In this document: piece by piece, positions 1 to 9,254 of the stretch
Position numbering within the stretch: the first letter of the stretch is position 1
How the letters are laid out: every line of letters begins with the position of its first letter
Source of the DNA: Mobilicoccus sp032100225
GTDB lineage: Bacteria; Actinomycetota; Actinomycetes; Actinomycetales; Dermatophilaceae
Direction of reading: 5' to 3'
Assembly (NCBI GenBank): GCA_032100225.1
Contig: DAMDJY010000034.1
Coordinates: 1-23,430 of the forward strand
DNA length: 23,430 nucleotides
Program-made: the position numbers and the translations under genes
The notes under the pieces: generated by a model
Databases searched by the model: none
Told to the model about the DNA's origin: nothing
Seen by the model: the letters and a program-made list of their open reading frames with translations, nothing else

Positions 1-2124
<2,124 letters not shown>

Positions 2125-2157
2125 TCCACGCCCACCGCTGTGACCGGCGGGGCCTCT

Positions 2158-2184
2158 GTGCCCCGACGGTCAGAGGCGGGGCAC
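2158..2184. terminator. Possible hairpin at the ppc / conserved-protein convergent junction
   Basis: Seven-bp perfect arms GTGCCCC (2158-2164) and GGGGCAC (2178-2184) enclose a 13-nt loop in the gap between two converging genes, overlapping the last codons of the minus-strand gene. There is no T-run. It is a modest candidate for bidirectional termination. Confidence 0.3.
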
Positions 2185-2541
2185 GTAGGTCTTGCCGCGC
2201 AGGGCGTCTTCGACGAGTTCGGTCGCCCTGGCCACCGCCCGCAGGCGGAGCCCTTCGGCTTCGAGGGCGGTGAGGACCTGGGGCATCGAGTCGGGTCCGA
2301 TGTGCTCGGACAGCCCGACGCGCGCCGTGCGGTAGCAGGTGCGCATGGCCTCGACCTGCGCCTGAACGTGGTGACGCGCAATCCAGGCCAGGGCAATCGG
2401 TTGCCGTCGCCAGATCGGCTGCCCGCGGTGGTCGGCGGGGCACTGATCGAGCAACCATTCGGTGGCGGTGTCCTCCCACCCGGCCGCCCCGGCGGGGAGC
2501 ACCTGCGCCGGCCAGCCCGGCGGAACCCGTGAGTCGTTCAT
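2170..2541 (-). CDS. Conserved actinobacterial protein of unknown function (123 aa)
   Basis: A protein of 123 residues without signal peptide or membrane segment. I chose the ATG at 2541 (MNDSRVPPGW) over an in-frame ATG 30 bp upstream because the conserved-looking region begins here. The pattern PPGWP, GWEDTATEWLLDQCPADHRG, a Trp-Arg-Arg segment, an Ala/Gln/Glu-rich helix and a C-terminal TYVPRL resembles a family of uncharacterised proteins that I recall from many actinobacteria. No enzyme motif is visible. It is convergent with ppc and divergent from the HIT gene. Function unknown. Confidence 0.8.
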   Translation of the reverse strand: MNDSRVPPGWPAQVLPAGAAGWEDTATEWLLDQCPADHRGQPIWRRQPIALAWIARHHVQAQVEAMRTCYRTARVGLSEHIGPDSMPQVLTALEAEGLRLRAVARATELVEDALRGKTYVPRL

Positions 2542-2639
2542 GCCCACCAGACTGCACGAGCCCACCGACAACCCTTCAGCGCAGAATCCGGCCCGACCCG
2601 GTGACCACCGAGCTGCCGGGCCAGGACCACGACCGCGAA

Positions 2640-2708
2640 GGGGCCGGGGTCGGGTTTCCGCAGACTAAGAACGCTTTTTCCCGTCTGCGGGAGCCCGATC
2701 CCGGCCCC
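2640..2708. repeat. Large imperfect inverted repeat between divergent genes
   Basis: Two 26-nt arms (2640-2665 and 2683-2708) are reverse complements with about three mismatches and enclose a 17-nt loop containing TTTTT. The element lies between a minus-strand gene starting at 2541 and the HIT gene starting at 2779, so it does not sit at the 3' end of either neighbour. It could be a terminator of an unannotated transcript, a structured RNA, or a repetitive extragenic element. Confidence 0.75.
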
Positions 2709-2766
2709 GGCACCAGACACCGGTTCCCAGCACCCGCCCACCCCGTTCCGGCCGCAGGCAGCGGCC

Positions 2767-2772
2767 TACGGT
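2767..2772 (+). promoter_or_regulatory. Likely -10 box of a leaderless HIT-gene transcript
   Basis: TACGGT fits the actinobacterial -10 pattern TAnnnT and ends exactly 6 nt before the ATG at 2779. This places the expected transcription start at the A of the start codon. There is no useful Shine-Dalgarno at a normal distance, and no convincing -35 is seen. Confidence 0.5.
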
Positions 2773-2778
2773 AGGGGC

Positions 2779-3216
2779 ATGACGACGATTTTCAGCCGCA
2801 TCATCGCCGGAGAGATCCCGGGCCGTTTCGTGTGGAGCGACGAGAAGTGCGTCGCGTTCCTGACGGCGGGGCCGATCACGCCGGGACACACGCTGGTCGT
2901 GCCGCGTGAGGAGGTTGACGTGTGGACCGATGCCGAGCCCGACCTGTTCGCGCACCTGTCTCGTGTCGCGCACACCATCGGGCGGGCGCAGCGGGTCGAG
3001 TTCGACTGCGTGCGGCCGCTGATGGCGATCCAGGGGTTCGAGGTCAACCACCTGCACCTGCACGTTTGGCCGGCCGACTCCCCCGCAGACTTCGACTTCG
3101 CCCAGGCGCAGAGCGACCCCGACCCTGCGTCGATGGACGATGCCGCCGCCCGACTCCGTGCGCGTCTACGGCAGGACGCGGACGCGGCTCCCTTCGTGCC
3201 GGACGAGCCCAGCTGA
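2779..3216 (+). CDS. HIT family protein (histidine triad nucleotide hydrolase/transferase)
   Basis: A 145-residue histidine-triad protein, the usual length for HinT-like enzymes, which hydrolyse nucleotide phosphoramidates or related nucleotide conjugates in the cytoplasm. The N-terminus (MTTIFSRIIAGEIPGRFVW) and the GPITPGHTLVVPREEV strand are typical. The triad is HLHLHVW at residues 91-97 (His91, His93, His95), with the nucleotide-binding Gly/Asn just before it (QGFEVN). The C-terminal 40 residues are a family-variable, acidic and alanine-rich tail. It appears to be monocistronic. The start is supported by family length and by a -10 box that would make the mRNA leaderless. The exact substrate cannot be read from the sequence. 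Confidence 0.93.
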   Translation: MTTIFSRIIAGEIPGRFVWSDEKCVAFLTAGPITPGHTLVVPREEVDVWTDAEPDLFAHLSRVAHTIGRAQRVEFDCVRPLMAIQGFEVNHLHLHVWPADSPADFDFAQAQSDPDPASMDDAAARLRARLRQDADAAPFVPDEPS

Positions 3217-3368
3217 CTCGATTTCGACTGCAGCCCAATTGATTGCGCAGCGGCTGTGCAGTACAGATCCATCCGTGACGGGCGGCCGCTCACCTCGAAC
3301 CATGGGGTGAGTGCTCGCCCGTCGGCGTTCGATCTCGCTCGTGTCGTGCATTTCCCGACCTCCGCAAA

Positions 3369-3387
3369 TTAGGTTAGGGTTGCCTTC
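3369..3387. promoter_or_regulatory. DtxR/IdeR-type iron box 1
   Basis: The 19-bp stretch beginning TTAGGTTAGG matches about 14 of 19 positions of the DtxR/IdeR consensus (TTAGGTTAGSCTAACCTAA). It lies 35 bp upstream of the siderophore receptor start. Family knowledge predicts that an Fe(II)-bound DtxR/IdeR represses the operon here when iron is sufficient. Confidence 0.75.
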
Positions 3388-3388
3388 A

Positions 3389-3407
3389 TAAGGTCCGCCT
3401 AACTACT
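3389..3407. promoter_or_regulatory. DtxR/IdeR-type iron box 2, overlapping a -10 element
   Basis: A second 19-bp stretch (TAAGGT, two mismatches, GCCTAAC core) matches about 12 of 19 consensus positions and starts exactly 20 bp after box 1. Its left end, TAAGGT (3389-3394), also fits a TAnnnT -10 hexamer, so a repressor bound here would cover the promoter. Confidence 0.55.
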
Positions 3408-3422
3408 CCATAGGAGCCACAC

Positions 3423-4406
3423 ATGCGCGTCGCAGCTGCCGCGATCCCCGCCACCCTCGTCCTTGCTCTTGCCGGCTGCGGTCAGGCCGCCCAGAACGGA
3501 CAGGGCGAAGCAGCAGCGCAGTCGCCCAGCGAGGGTGGCACCGTCAAGGTCGCGACGAACGCGGGCGAGGTCGAGGTGCCCCGCAACCCGCAGCGCGTCG
3601 TGGCTCTGGACAACACGTCGTTCGAGACGCTCCAGGCGTTCGGCATCACGCCGGTGGCGGCGCCCAAGCAGTTGCTGCCGGAGAACATGAACGCGTGGGC
3701 GAAGGACGCGAACATCCTCGATGTGGGCACGCACCGTGAGCCCAAGCTCGAGGTCGTCGCCCAGGCCCAGCCGGACCTGATCATCGGCGGCAAGCGGTTC
3801 GAGAAGGTCACCGGTGACCTGCAGAAGGTCGCCCCGGTCATCGACCTGGCGCCGAGCACCGAGAAGGACGGCTACGTCGACACCCTGAAGAGCCAGACGA
3901 GCGCGCTGGGCGAGATCTTCGGCAAGAAGTCCGAGGCCGACAAGCTCAACGCCGGTCTCGACGAGGCGGTTGCCCAGGCCGCTGCGGCGAGCAGGGGCAA
4001 GACGGCGTTCCTGGCCAACCACAGTGGCGGCAAGATCGACAACGGCGCAGGGCGCATCAGCCCCCTGCTGCAGCCGCTGGAGATGACCGACGTGTTCGCC
4101 ACGCAGGCCAACTCCGAGTCGGTGCACCAGGATTCCGGCCTCGCCCCGGAGACGGTCGCGCAGGCCAACCCCGACGTCATGGTCGTCATGGACCGTGACG
4201 CCGCCACCGCCGAGCCCGGCAAGGCCGTCACCCCGGCAACCAAGACCGTCGAGGCGCAGAAGGCCTGGGCCAACACGACCTTCGTCGAGAATGACGCGAT
4301 CGTGTACCTCGCCGACAACTTCTACGTCACCGAGGGCATCCAGGCGTACACGGACGCCTACACCCGGATCGCGGACGTCCTCGGCAAGGCCGACGCCGCC
4401 AAGTGA
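3423..4406 (+). CDS. Iron-siderophore ABC transporter, substrate-binding lipoprotein
   Basis: A 327-residue periplasmic-binding-type receptor anchored to the outer face of the membrane. Residues 1-19 are a lipoprotein signal with lipobox LAGC and Cys19 as the lipidation site, followed by a low-complexity Gln/Ala/Ser linker. The body has the Fe-siderophore receptor layout: PRNPQRVVALDNTSFETLQAFGITPVA, then an AQPDLIIGG strand, a long helical linker, and a C-terminal lobe with NPDVMVVMDRD and a closing helix. It most resembles the FatB/CeuE/YclQ branch (catecholate or petrobactin-type substrates), but the ligand cannot be fixed. AGGAG lies 6 nt before the ATG. It is the first gene of a four-gene operon behind tandem iron boxes. 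Confidence 0.93.
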   Translation: MRVAAAAIPATLVLALAGCGQAAQNGQGEAAAQSPSEGGTVKVATNAGEVEVPRNPQRVVALDNTSFETLQAFGITPVAAPKQLLPENMNAWAKDANILDVGTHREPKLEVVAQAQPDLIIGGKRFEKVTGDLQKVAPVIDLAPSTEKDGYVDTLKSQTSALGEIFGKKSEADKLNAGLDEAVAQAAAASRGKTAFLANHSGGKIDNGAGRISPLLQPLEMTDVFATQANSESVHQDSGLAPETVAQANPDVMVVMDRDAATAEPGKAVTPATKTVEAQKAWANTTFVENDAIVYLADNFYVTEGIQAYTDAYTRIADVLGKADAAK

Positions 4407-5437
4407 GCTCTTCCACCCTTGTTCGTGAGCGGCCGGGAGCATCCTCGGCCGCTCACGGGCGTGCACGGACGCCGGCGGTCGCCGCGGCGATGGGTGCGCT
4501 CGTCGTCCTCGTGATCGCGCTGATCGTCGCGTCGTTGTTCATCGGCGGCTACGACATCACGCTCGCGCAGATGTGGCACGACCCCGAGCAGATGCGGATG
4601 TTCTTCATCTCCCGCGTTCCGCGCACCCTGGCGTTGATCTTCGCGGCCACGGCGATGAGCGTCTGCGGCGTCATCATGCAAATGATCACGCAGAACCGGT
4701 TCGTCGAGCCGACGACCGCAGGCACGGCCGACTGGGCCGGGCTCGGCATCCTCGTCACGCTCATCGTGTGGCCGGGGGCACCCGTCATGGGCCGGATGCT
4801 CATCGCGAGCGCGTTCGCGTTTGTCGGCACGATGGTGTTCCTGTCGATCCTGCGGCGCATCGCTGTGCGCAACTCCATCGTCGTGCCGCTCGCCGGGATC
4901 ATGCTCGGCGCGGTCGTCGGCGCCGTCTCCACCTTTCTGGCCGGGCAGTTCGACCTGCTGCAGTCGATGTCGACGTGGCGCTCGGGCGGGTTCAGCTCGA
5001 TCGTCGAGGGCTTCTACGAGCCGATGTGGGCGGTCGTCGTCATCACGATCGTCGCGTGGATCGCGGCCGACCGGTTCACCGTCGCCGGGCTCGGTGAGGA
5101 GACGGCGACCAACCTCGGCCTCAACTATCGGGCCGTCATCTTTCTCGGCACGACGCTCGTGGCACTGGCCACCGGCATCACGTCGGTCGTCGTCGGGTTC
5201 ATCCCGTTCCTCGGCCTCGTGGTGCCCAACCTCGTGTCGATGGTGCTCGGCGACGACCTACGCCGAAACCTGCCGTGGGTGGCGCTGACCGGCACGGCTC
5301 TCCTGCTCATCTGCGACCTGATCGGACGCACCGTCGTCGCGCCCATGGAGATCCCCGCGTCGGTGATCCTCGGTGTCGTCGGCGCTGTCGTCTTCGTCGC
5401 CTTCGTCGTGAGGAACCGTGCCGATGTCAGCGCTTGA
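4403..5437 (+). CDS. Iron-siderophore ABC transporter, permease 1 (FecCD/YclN type)
   Basis: A 344-residue polytopic membrane protein of the FecCD family. The GTG start overlaps the receptor's TGA (GTGA), showing translational coupling. After about 30 polar residues come roughly nine hydrophobic segments. The family signatures IMQMITQNRFVEPTTAGTADWAGLGIL (early loop) and the ATPase-contact region AGLGEETATNLGLNYRAV, then GFIPFLGLVVPNLVSMVLGDDLRRNLP, are present. With the next gene it should form the heterodimeric channel that carries the ferric siderophore across the membrane. The order receptor-permease-permease-ATPase and the length match the FatBCD/YclNOPQ arrangement rather than single-permease systems. 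Confidence 0.92.
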   Translation: MSSSTLVRERPGASSAAHGRARTPAVAAAMGALVVLVIALIVASLFIGGYDITLAQMWHDPEQMRMFFISRVPRTLALIFAATAMSVCGVIMQMITQNRFVEPTTAGTADWAGLGILVTLIVWPGAPVMGRMLIASAFAFVGTMVFLSILRRIAVRNSIVVPLAGIMLGAVVGAVSTFLAGQFDLLQSMSTWRSGGFSSIVEGFYEPMWAVVVITIVAWIAADRFTVAGLGEETATNLGLNYRAVIFLGTTLVALATGITSVVVGFIPFLGLVVPNLVSMVLGDDLRRNLPWVALTGTALLLICDLIGRTVVAPMEIPASVILGVVGAVVFVAFVVRNRADVSA

Positions 5438-6485
5438 GCCGACCACCGAGTCGGCGCCGTTCAGCGGAACCGCTGCCACCTCCTCCGCCATGCGACGCCC
5501 CGGGGTCCGAGCTCTCCTGGATCGTCAGGATCACGCCGCCAGGCCGTGGTTGCGGATCGCGGCGGCATGGGTCGTTGCCCTGATTGCCCTGGGCGCCTAC
5601 CTGTTTGCCTTCGTCGTGGGCCCGTGGGAGTTCGCGTTCTCACTGCGGTGGCCGACGGCCGGGGCGATCCTCGTGGCGTCGTTTACGCAGGCGCTCGCGA
5701 CGGTCGTCTTCCACACCGTCACCGACAACCGCATCCTCACGCCCTCGATCATGGGTTTCGACAGCCTGTTCGTCCTCCTGCAGACGGTGCTCGTCACCGT
5801 GTTCGGCGGGATGATCCTCACCGATCTCGAGGGCATCCCCATGCTGCTCGCGCAGACCGGGCTGATGGTCGTGTTCGCCGTGGCGCTCTACCGGTGGTTG
5901 TTCTCGGGGACGTTCGGCAGCATGCACGTGCTGCTGCTCGTCGGTGTCGTCATCGGGATGGCGTTCAGCAGCCTGTCGACGTTCCTCGAGCGGCTGCTAC
6001 ACCCCACCGACTACGACCTGCTCTCGGTCGAACTGTTCGGGCGCATCACCGATGTCGACCCCTCCTACCTGCCGCTCGCCTTCGGCGTGTGTGTGGCGGC
6101 GGGAATCTACGCGTGGCTGCGCCGCCACACTCTCGACGCGTTGCTGCTCGGCCGCGAGGCCGCGCTGGGCATCGGCGTCGAGCACCGGCGAGAGATGACG
6201 CGGGCGCTCATCCTCATCGCGGTCCTCGTCTCGTTCTCCACCGCGCTCGTGGGCCCACTGACGTTCTTCGGGTTCGTCATCGCCACCCTGGCCTATCAAC
6301 TCACCGGCACCTACCGTCACGCAGCGGTCGTGCCGATGGCCACCGCGCTCGGCGTCATCGCCCTCGCGGGTGGGCAGTTCGTTCTCCAGCACGTGTTCTA
6401 CGCCGCCGGATTCCTCACGACGATCATCGAATTCGTCGGTGGCGCCCTGTTCCTCATCCTCCTGCTGAAAAGGAGAACGCTGTGA
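5424..6485 (+). CDS. Iron-siderophore ABC transporter, permease 2 (FecCD/YclO type)
   Basis: A 353-residue FecCD-family permease, the second channel subunit. I prefer the ATG at 5424 (MSALEPTTES) to the GTG at 5418 because GAGGA (5410-5414) then has a 9-nt spacing. It overlaps the end of permease 1 by about 14 bp. The N-terminal ~45 residues are polar and predicted cytoplasmic, longer than in many relatives. Hydrophobic segments follow, with TDNRILTPSIMGFDSLFVLLQ as the family loop, LGREAALGIGVEHRREM as the ATPase-contact segment, and GPLTFFGFVIATLAYQLTGTYRHAAVVP near the C-terminus. It ends in LLKRRTL, and its stop overlaps the ATPase start. Confidence 0.91.
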   Translation: MSALEPTTESAPFSGTAATSSAMRRPGVRALLDRQDHAARPWLRIAAAWVVALIALGAYLFAFVVGPWEFAFSLRWPTAGAILVASFTQALATVVFHTVTDNRILTPSIMGFDSLFVLLQTVLVTVFGGMILTDLEGIPMLLAQTGLMVVFAVALYRWLFSGTFGSMHVLLLVGVVIGMAFSSLSTFLERLLHPTDYDLLSVELFGRITDVDPSYLPLAFGVCVAAGIYAWLRRHTLDALLLGREAALGIGVEHRREMTRALILIAVLVSFSTALVGPLTFFGFVIATLAYQLTGTYRHAAVVPMATALGVIALAGGQFVLQHVFYAAGFLTTIIEFVGGALFLILLLKRRTL

Positions 6486-7264
6486 TCACCTTCACCGACG
6501 TCACCAAGACCTACGGCGACCTCACGGTCCTCGGCCCGGTCTGCGGCGAGATCCGCGAGGGAGGCGTGACGTCGCTCGTCGGGCCCAATGGGGCCGGCAA
6601 GTCGACGCTGCTGACGATCATCGGGCGCCTGCTGACGGCATCGTCGGGGCAGGTGCAGGTCGGTGGCCTCGACGTCGCCACTGCGTCGCGGCGAGACCTT
6701 GCACGCACGCTGGCGATCCTCCGGCAGGAGAATCACCTGACCGCCCGGCTGCGCGTCGAGGAGCTCGTGACATTCGGGCGCTTTCCGCACACCGGCGGGC
6801 GCGTGACGCCCGAGGATCGCGAGCACGTCGAGCGCGCCCTGGAGTTTCTCGACCTCCTCCCCTACCGCCACCGCTTTCTCGACCAGCTCTCCGGCGGGCA
6901 GCGTCAGCGGGCGTTCGTCGCGATGACGATCGCGCAGGACACCGACTACCTGCTGCTCGACGAGCCCTTGAACAACCTCGACATAGCACATGCGGCGAGC
7001 ATGATGCGCCTGGTGCGCCGCGCCGCCGACGAGCTCGGTAAGACCGTCGTCATGGTCGTGCACGACATCAACGTCGCCGCCGCCTACTCCGACCGGATCA
7101 TCGCCCTGCGCGACGGTCGGATCGTGGCCGACGGAACGTGCGAAGAGATCATGACCACGGCGTCGTTGGGAGCGATCTTCGGCCTGCACATGGACGTGCA
7201 CACCATCGGAGGCCAGCTCTTCGCCATGCACCACACCGGGGTTCCGCTCGCCGGCGTGGCCTGA
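6482..7264 (+). CDS. Iron-siderophore ABC transporter, ATP-binding protein
   Basis: A 260-residue ABC ATPase that drives uptake through the two upstream permeases. The start is GTG at 6482, overlapping the TGA of permease 2 (GTGA) with AGGAGA 5 nt upstream; a longer open frame upstream is antisense-type noise. Walker A is GPNGAGKST (34-42), Q-loop Gln82, signature LSGGQ (136-140), Walker B YLLLDE (156-161), D-loop NNLD, switch His194 (VVHDIN). It closes the operon. Only a weak 5-bp hairpin (about 7282-7296) follows, so termination is unclear. Confidence 0.95.
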   Translation: MITFTDVTKTYGDLTVLGPVCGEIREGGVTSLVGPNGAGKSTLLTIIGRLLTASSGQVQVGGLDVATASRRDLARTLAILRQENHLTARLRVEELVTFGRFPHTGGRVTPEDREHVERALEFLDLLPYRHRFLDQLSGGQRQRAFVAMTIAQDTDYLLLDEPLNNLDIAHAASMMRLVRRAADELGKTVVMVVHDINVAAAYSDRIIALRDGRIVADGTCEEIMTTASLGAIFGLHMDVHTIGGQLFAMHHTGVPLAGVA

Positions 7265-7314
7265 CCTCAGCGCGCCTGGACCCCCGAGCCACGGGGATCC
7301 GGGATTCTGGGGTG

Positions 7315-7971
7315 ATGGAACGACTTCCCCACGACTACCCCTGGACCACGGACGCGGTCGCCGGCGTGCTCGATATCGGACGATTCGAGCCGGTCGAGGA
7401 GCCGCTCGCGGGGTTCGACGTGTCCGGCCTGCGTGCCGTTGTCGCGGTCGGATCCAACGCCGCCCCAGAGGTGTTGGCGAGCAAGCTCCCCACCGCTCGG
7501 GTGCCCTTCGTGCCCGTCACGATGCTCGATGTCGCGATCGGACACTCGGCGCATGTCAGCGTGCGCGGGTTCATCGCCGCCGCGCCCTACCCGTGCCCCG
7601 GAGCCCGGACTCCCGTCACGATCTCGTGGCTCGATGCGGATGCCCTGGCCGCTCTCGATGCGACCGAACCCAACTACGACCGCGTGTCGCTCGCATCGAT
7701 CGGCGGCTCGCTGGACGCCAGCTCTGCCGTGAGGCTGCTCCCCGAGCCCGATCAGATCGACCTCTACGTCTCCTGGCACGGGGTTGTCCGCTCGGATCGC
7801 CCCTGGCCGTTTCGATCCCAACGCGAGCTGTTCGCCGACCTCGCCCGCACCCCTGACGCCGCTGTGGCCGAGGCATTCAGCGGTGACGTCGTCGAGGTGT
7901 CCGCTCGGCTGGCGGCCGACCCCGACCTGCGCGCCCGCCTCACCGAACATCTCCACTCACCAATGACGTAG
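7315..7971 (+). CDS. Conserved protein of unknown function (218 aa)
   Basis: A soluble 218-residue protein, with no signal peptide and no membrane segment. The ATG at 7315 is chosen because the conserved-looking sequence begins there. There is no Shine-Dalgarno, and GATTCT (7303-7308) ends exactly 6 nt upstream, as in leaderless genes, though it is a poor -10. Features are a glycine-containing strand AVVAVGSNAAPEVLASKL, then VPVTMLDVAIGHSAHVSVRGFIAAAPYPCPGART, then WLDADALAALDATEPNYDRV. The GSN near the start and the ATEPNYDRV segment recall gamma-glutamylcyclotransferase/AIG2-like folds, but this is only a resemblance and no catalytic residue can be assigned. Codon use is the same as the neighbours'. 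Confidence 0.8.
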   Translation: MERLPHDYPWTTDAVAGVLDIGRFEPVEEPLAGFDVSGLRAVVAVGSNAAPEVLASKLPTARVPFVPVTMLDVAIGHSAHVSVRGFIAAAPYPCPGARTPVTISWLDADALAALDATEPNYDRVSLASIGGSLDASSAVRLLPEPDQIDLYVSWHGVVRSDRPWPFRSQRELFADLARTPDAAVAEAFSGDVVEVSARLAADPDLRARLTEHLHSPMT

Positions 7972-7998
7972 ACAGGGCCCCGCTTCTCATGCCGCGGG

Positions 7999-8745
7999 TC
8001 AGAGCACCTTGTGGTTGAGGCGGCGCAGGAGAATCCCGGCGGTGACGAGCTGCAGAATCACCGGGGTGACCACCAGCGCAATGCCGAAAATCAGTTCCGC
8101 AGGTGCTGCACTGATCGGCCGGCTCTGGGTGCACATGTGCATGCCGTCGACGACGCTGCAGTCCCCGCTCGCCTCGAGCGCCATGGAAGCGGCCAGCATT
8201 ACTCCACCCACAAGAAACGATATTCGCCGGGCAGGCGGTGCCGAGGACAAGCCCGCCCCACAGCCGTTCACGAGCGGTGAAGGCGTTCGTGGCGACGAAA
8301 GACCACATGCCGATCGCCCACATCACAAAGGCGATGGGCCATAACGGAGCCAACAGGTTGGAGGCGAAAGCCACCAGACCGGAGGCGACCATTGGCAGCA
8401 GACCTGCTCCCAGCAAGAACCACACGGCGCGGCGGGCTCGGGCCACAGACGCTGTGTGGGACGCGCCGGCATCAGGGGGCGCCGACGACCCCGATGCGGC
8501 CTGCGGCGTTTGCTCCGACGCAGCGGCGACGAGATCCGAGGGTTCGCCCAGACGTTCGAGGACAGCCCTGACCTGGGTGTCGGCATCGGGATCGCGCCGG
8601 TCGATGTCGGCGAGTGCGACGTCGAGGTGCTCGCCGACATCCGCGACGAGGTCCGCTGCATCACCAGCAGGGAGGACGCCTGCGGCCGCGCGGAGGCGTC
8701 GAGGTAGGAGGCGGCAAGAGGATGGGTGTTCGCGGCCTGCATCAT
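7999..8745 (-). pseudogene. PadR-coupled HAAS/DUF1700-like membrane protein, frame broken twice
   Basis: The gene starts at 8745 (ATG overlapping the PadR stop as ATGA). It reads MMQAANTHPLAASYLD, then continues as family-like sequence only in a second frame from about 8697 (RRLRAAAGVLPAGDAADLVADVGEHLDVALADI, the helical HAAS domain usual next to PadR genes). Two membrane helices follow in that frame (AVWFLLGAGLLPMVASGLVAF; IAFVMWAIGMWSFVAT). Near 8250 the sequence returns to the first frame (APPARRISFLVGGVMLAASMAL, then a fourth hydrophobic helix ending LLRRLNHKVL). The joined product would be about 248 residues with four membrane spans. The two shifts are opposite in sign, but the original frame has a stop at 8323 between them, so an unshifted reading gives only a truncated protein. 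Sequencing error, true decay and recoding are all possible. Such proteins are thought to be controlled by the adjacent PadR repressor. Confidence 0.75.
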
Positions 8746-9095
8746 GACCGATCCTTTCGCTGGGACCCGTCGAGGACGGCGTCGACCGTGGCGCTGAACT
8801 GCGACCAGGCCGACCTGAACTCGGTGAGGGAGGTCTCCCCCGCCGTGCTGATTCGGTAGTAGCGGCGTGCCGGACCGGAGTCCGACTCCCGCCAGACGGT
8901 GGTGACGAGGTCGTCCTTGCGCAGCCGCGTGAGGAGCGGATACACGGTCCCCTCACTGGCGACCAGACCCGCCTCCGACAGTTCGGAGACGAGGTCGTAC
9001 CCGTACCGCTCTTCGCGCTCGAGCAACGCGAGCACGGCGTGCTCGAGCACTCCACGTCGCAGCTGCGTCAATGCAGCATCACCTCGCGCTGTCAT
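8742..9095 (-). CDS. PadR family transcriptional regulator
   Basis: A 117-residue winged-helix repressor of the short PadR type. Typical features are LRRGVLEHAVLALLEREERYGYDLVSELSEAG (helices 1-2), SEGTVYPLLTRLRKDDLVTTVW (recognition helix and wing) and RRYYRISTAGETSLTEFRSAW (second wing and C-terminal dimerisation helix). The ATG at 9095 begins 15 residues before the conserved core; the upstream Shine-Dalgarno is weak. The stop overlaps the ATG of the downstream membrane protein, so the pair is coupled. PadR proteins commonly repress their own operon, and an 11-bp palindrome sits 26-36 bp upstream of the start. The ligand is unknown. Confidence 0.92.
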   Translation of the reverse strand: MTARGDAALTQLRRGVLEHAVLALLEREERYGYDLVSELSEAGLVASEGTVYPLLTRLRKDDLVTTVWRESDSGPARRYYRISTAGETSLTEFRSAWSQFSATVDAVLDGSQRKDRS

Positions 9096-9120
9096 GTCTC
9101 ACAAGGCACCCGCCTCTACC

Positions 9121-9137
9121 TTGCGCCGCAAGGGTGC
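9121..9137. repeat. 17-bp direct repeat with palindromic core, copy A
   Basis: TTGCGCCGCAAGGGTGC occurs here and identically at 10988-11004. Its first 11 bases form a perfect palindrome around one central base (TTGCG-C-CGCAA), extended here by CC/GG. The site lies 26-42 bp upstream of the PadR start, a suitable place for an operator. That role is inference. Confidence 0.5.
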
Positions 9138-9160
9138 GTATCGGCCCAGAGCCGCAGAGC

Positions 9161-9254
9161 CACGCAATGCGGCGAGGGCCGCCCGAAACGGATCCGGACG
9201 GCCCTCGCCGTTGTGTCGAACGGTGTGATGCAGAGCTGCTCGATCAGTGCTTGA
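9161..9254. repeat. GC-rich hairpin repeat, copy 1 (3' end of the phosphodiesterase gene)
   Basis: Perfect 12-bp arms CGGCGAGGGCCG (9170-9181) and CGGCCCTCGCCG (9199-9210) form the stem, with further partial pairing inside and outside. The element follows the stop of the minus-strand phosphodiesterase gene and probably terminates it. From 9167 to 9254 it is about 90% identical to copy 3 (11700-11786), including the last codon and stop of the gene. It lacks a run of T residues, as is common for actinobacterial terminators. Confidence 0.8.

Noticed and set aside
7282..7296. CCCCG/CGGGG hairpin after the siderophore ABC operon
   Set aside because: A 5-bp stem with no T-run is too weak to call a terminator in DNA of this GC content.
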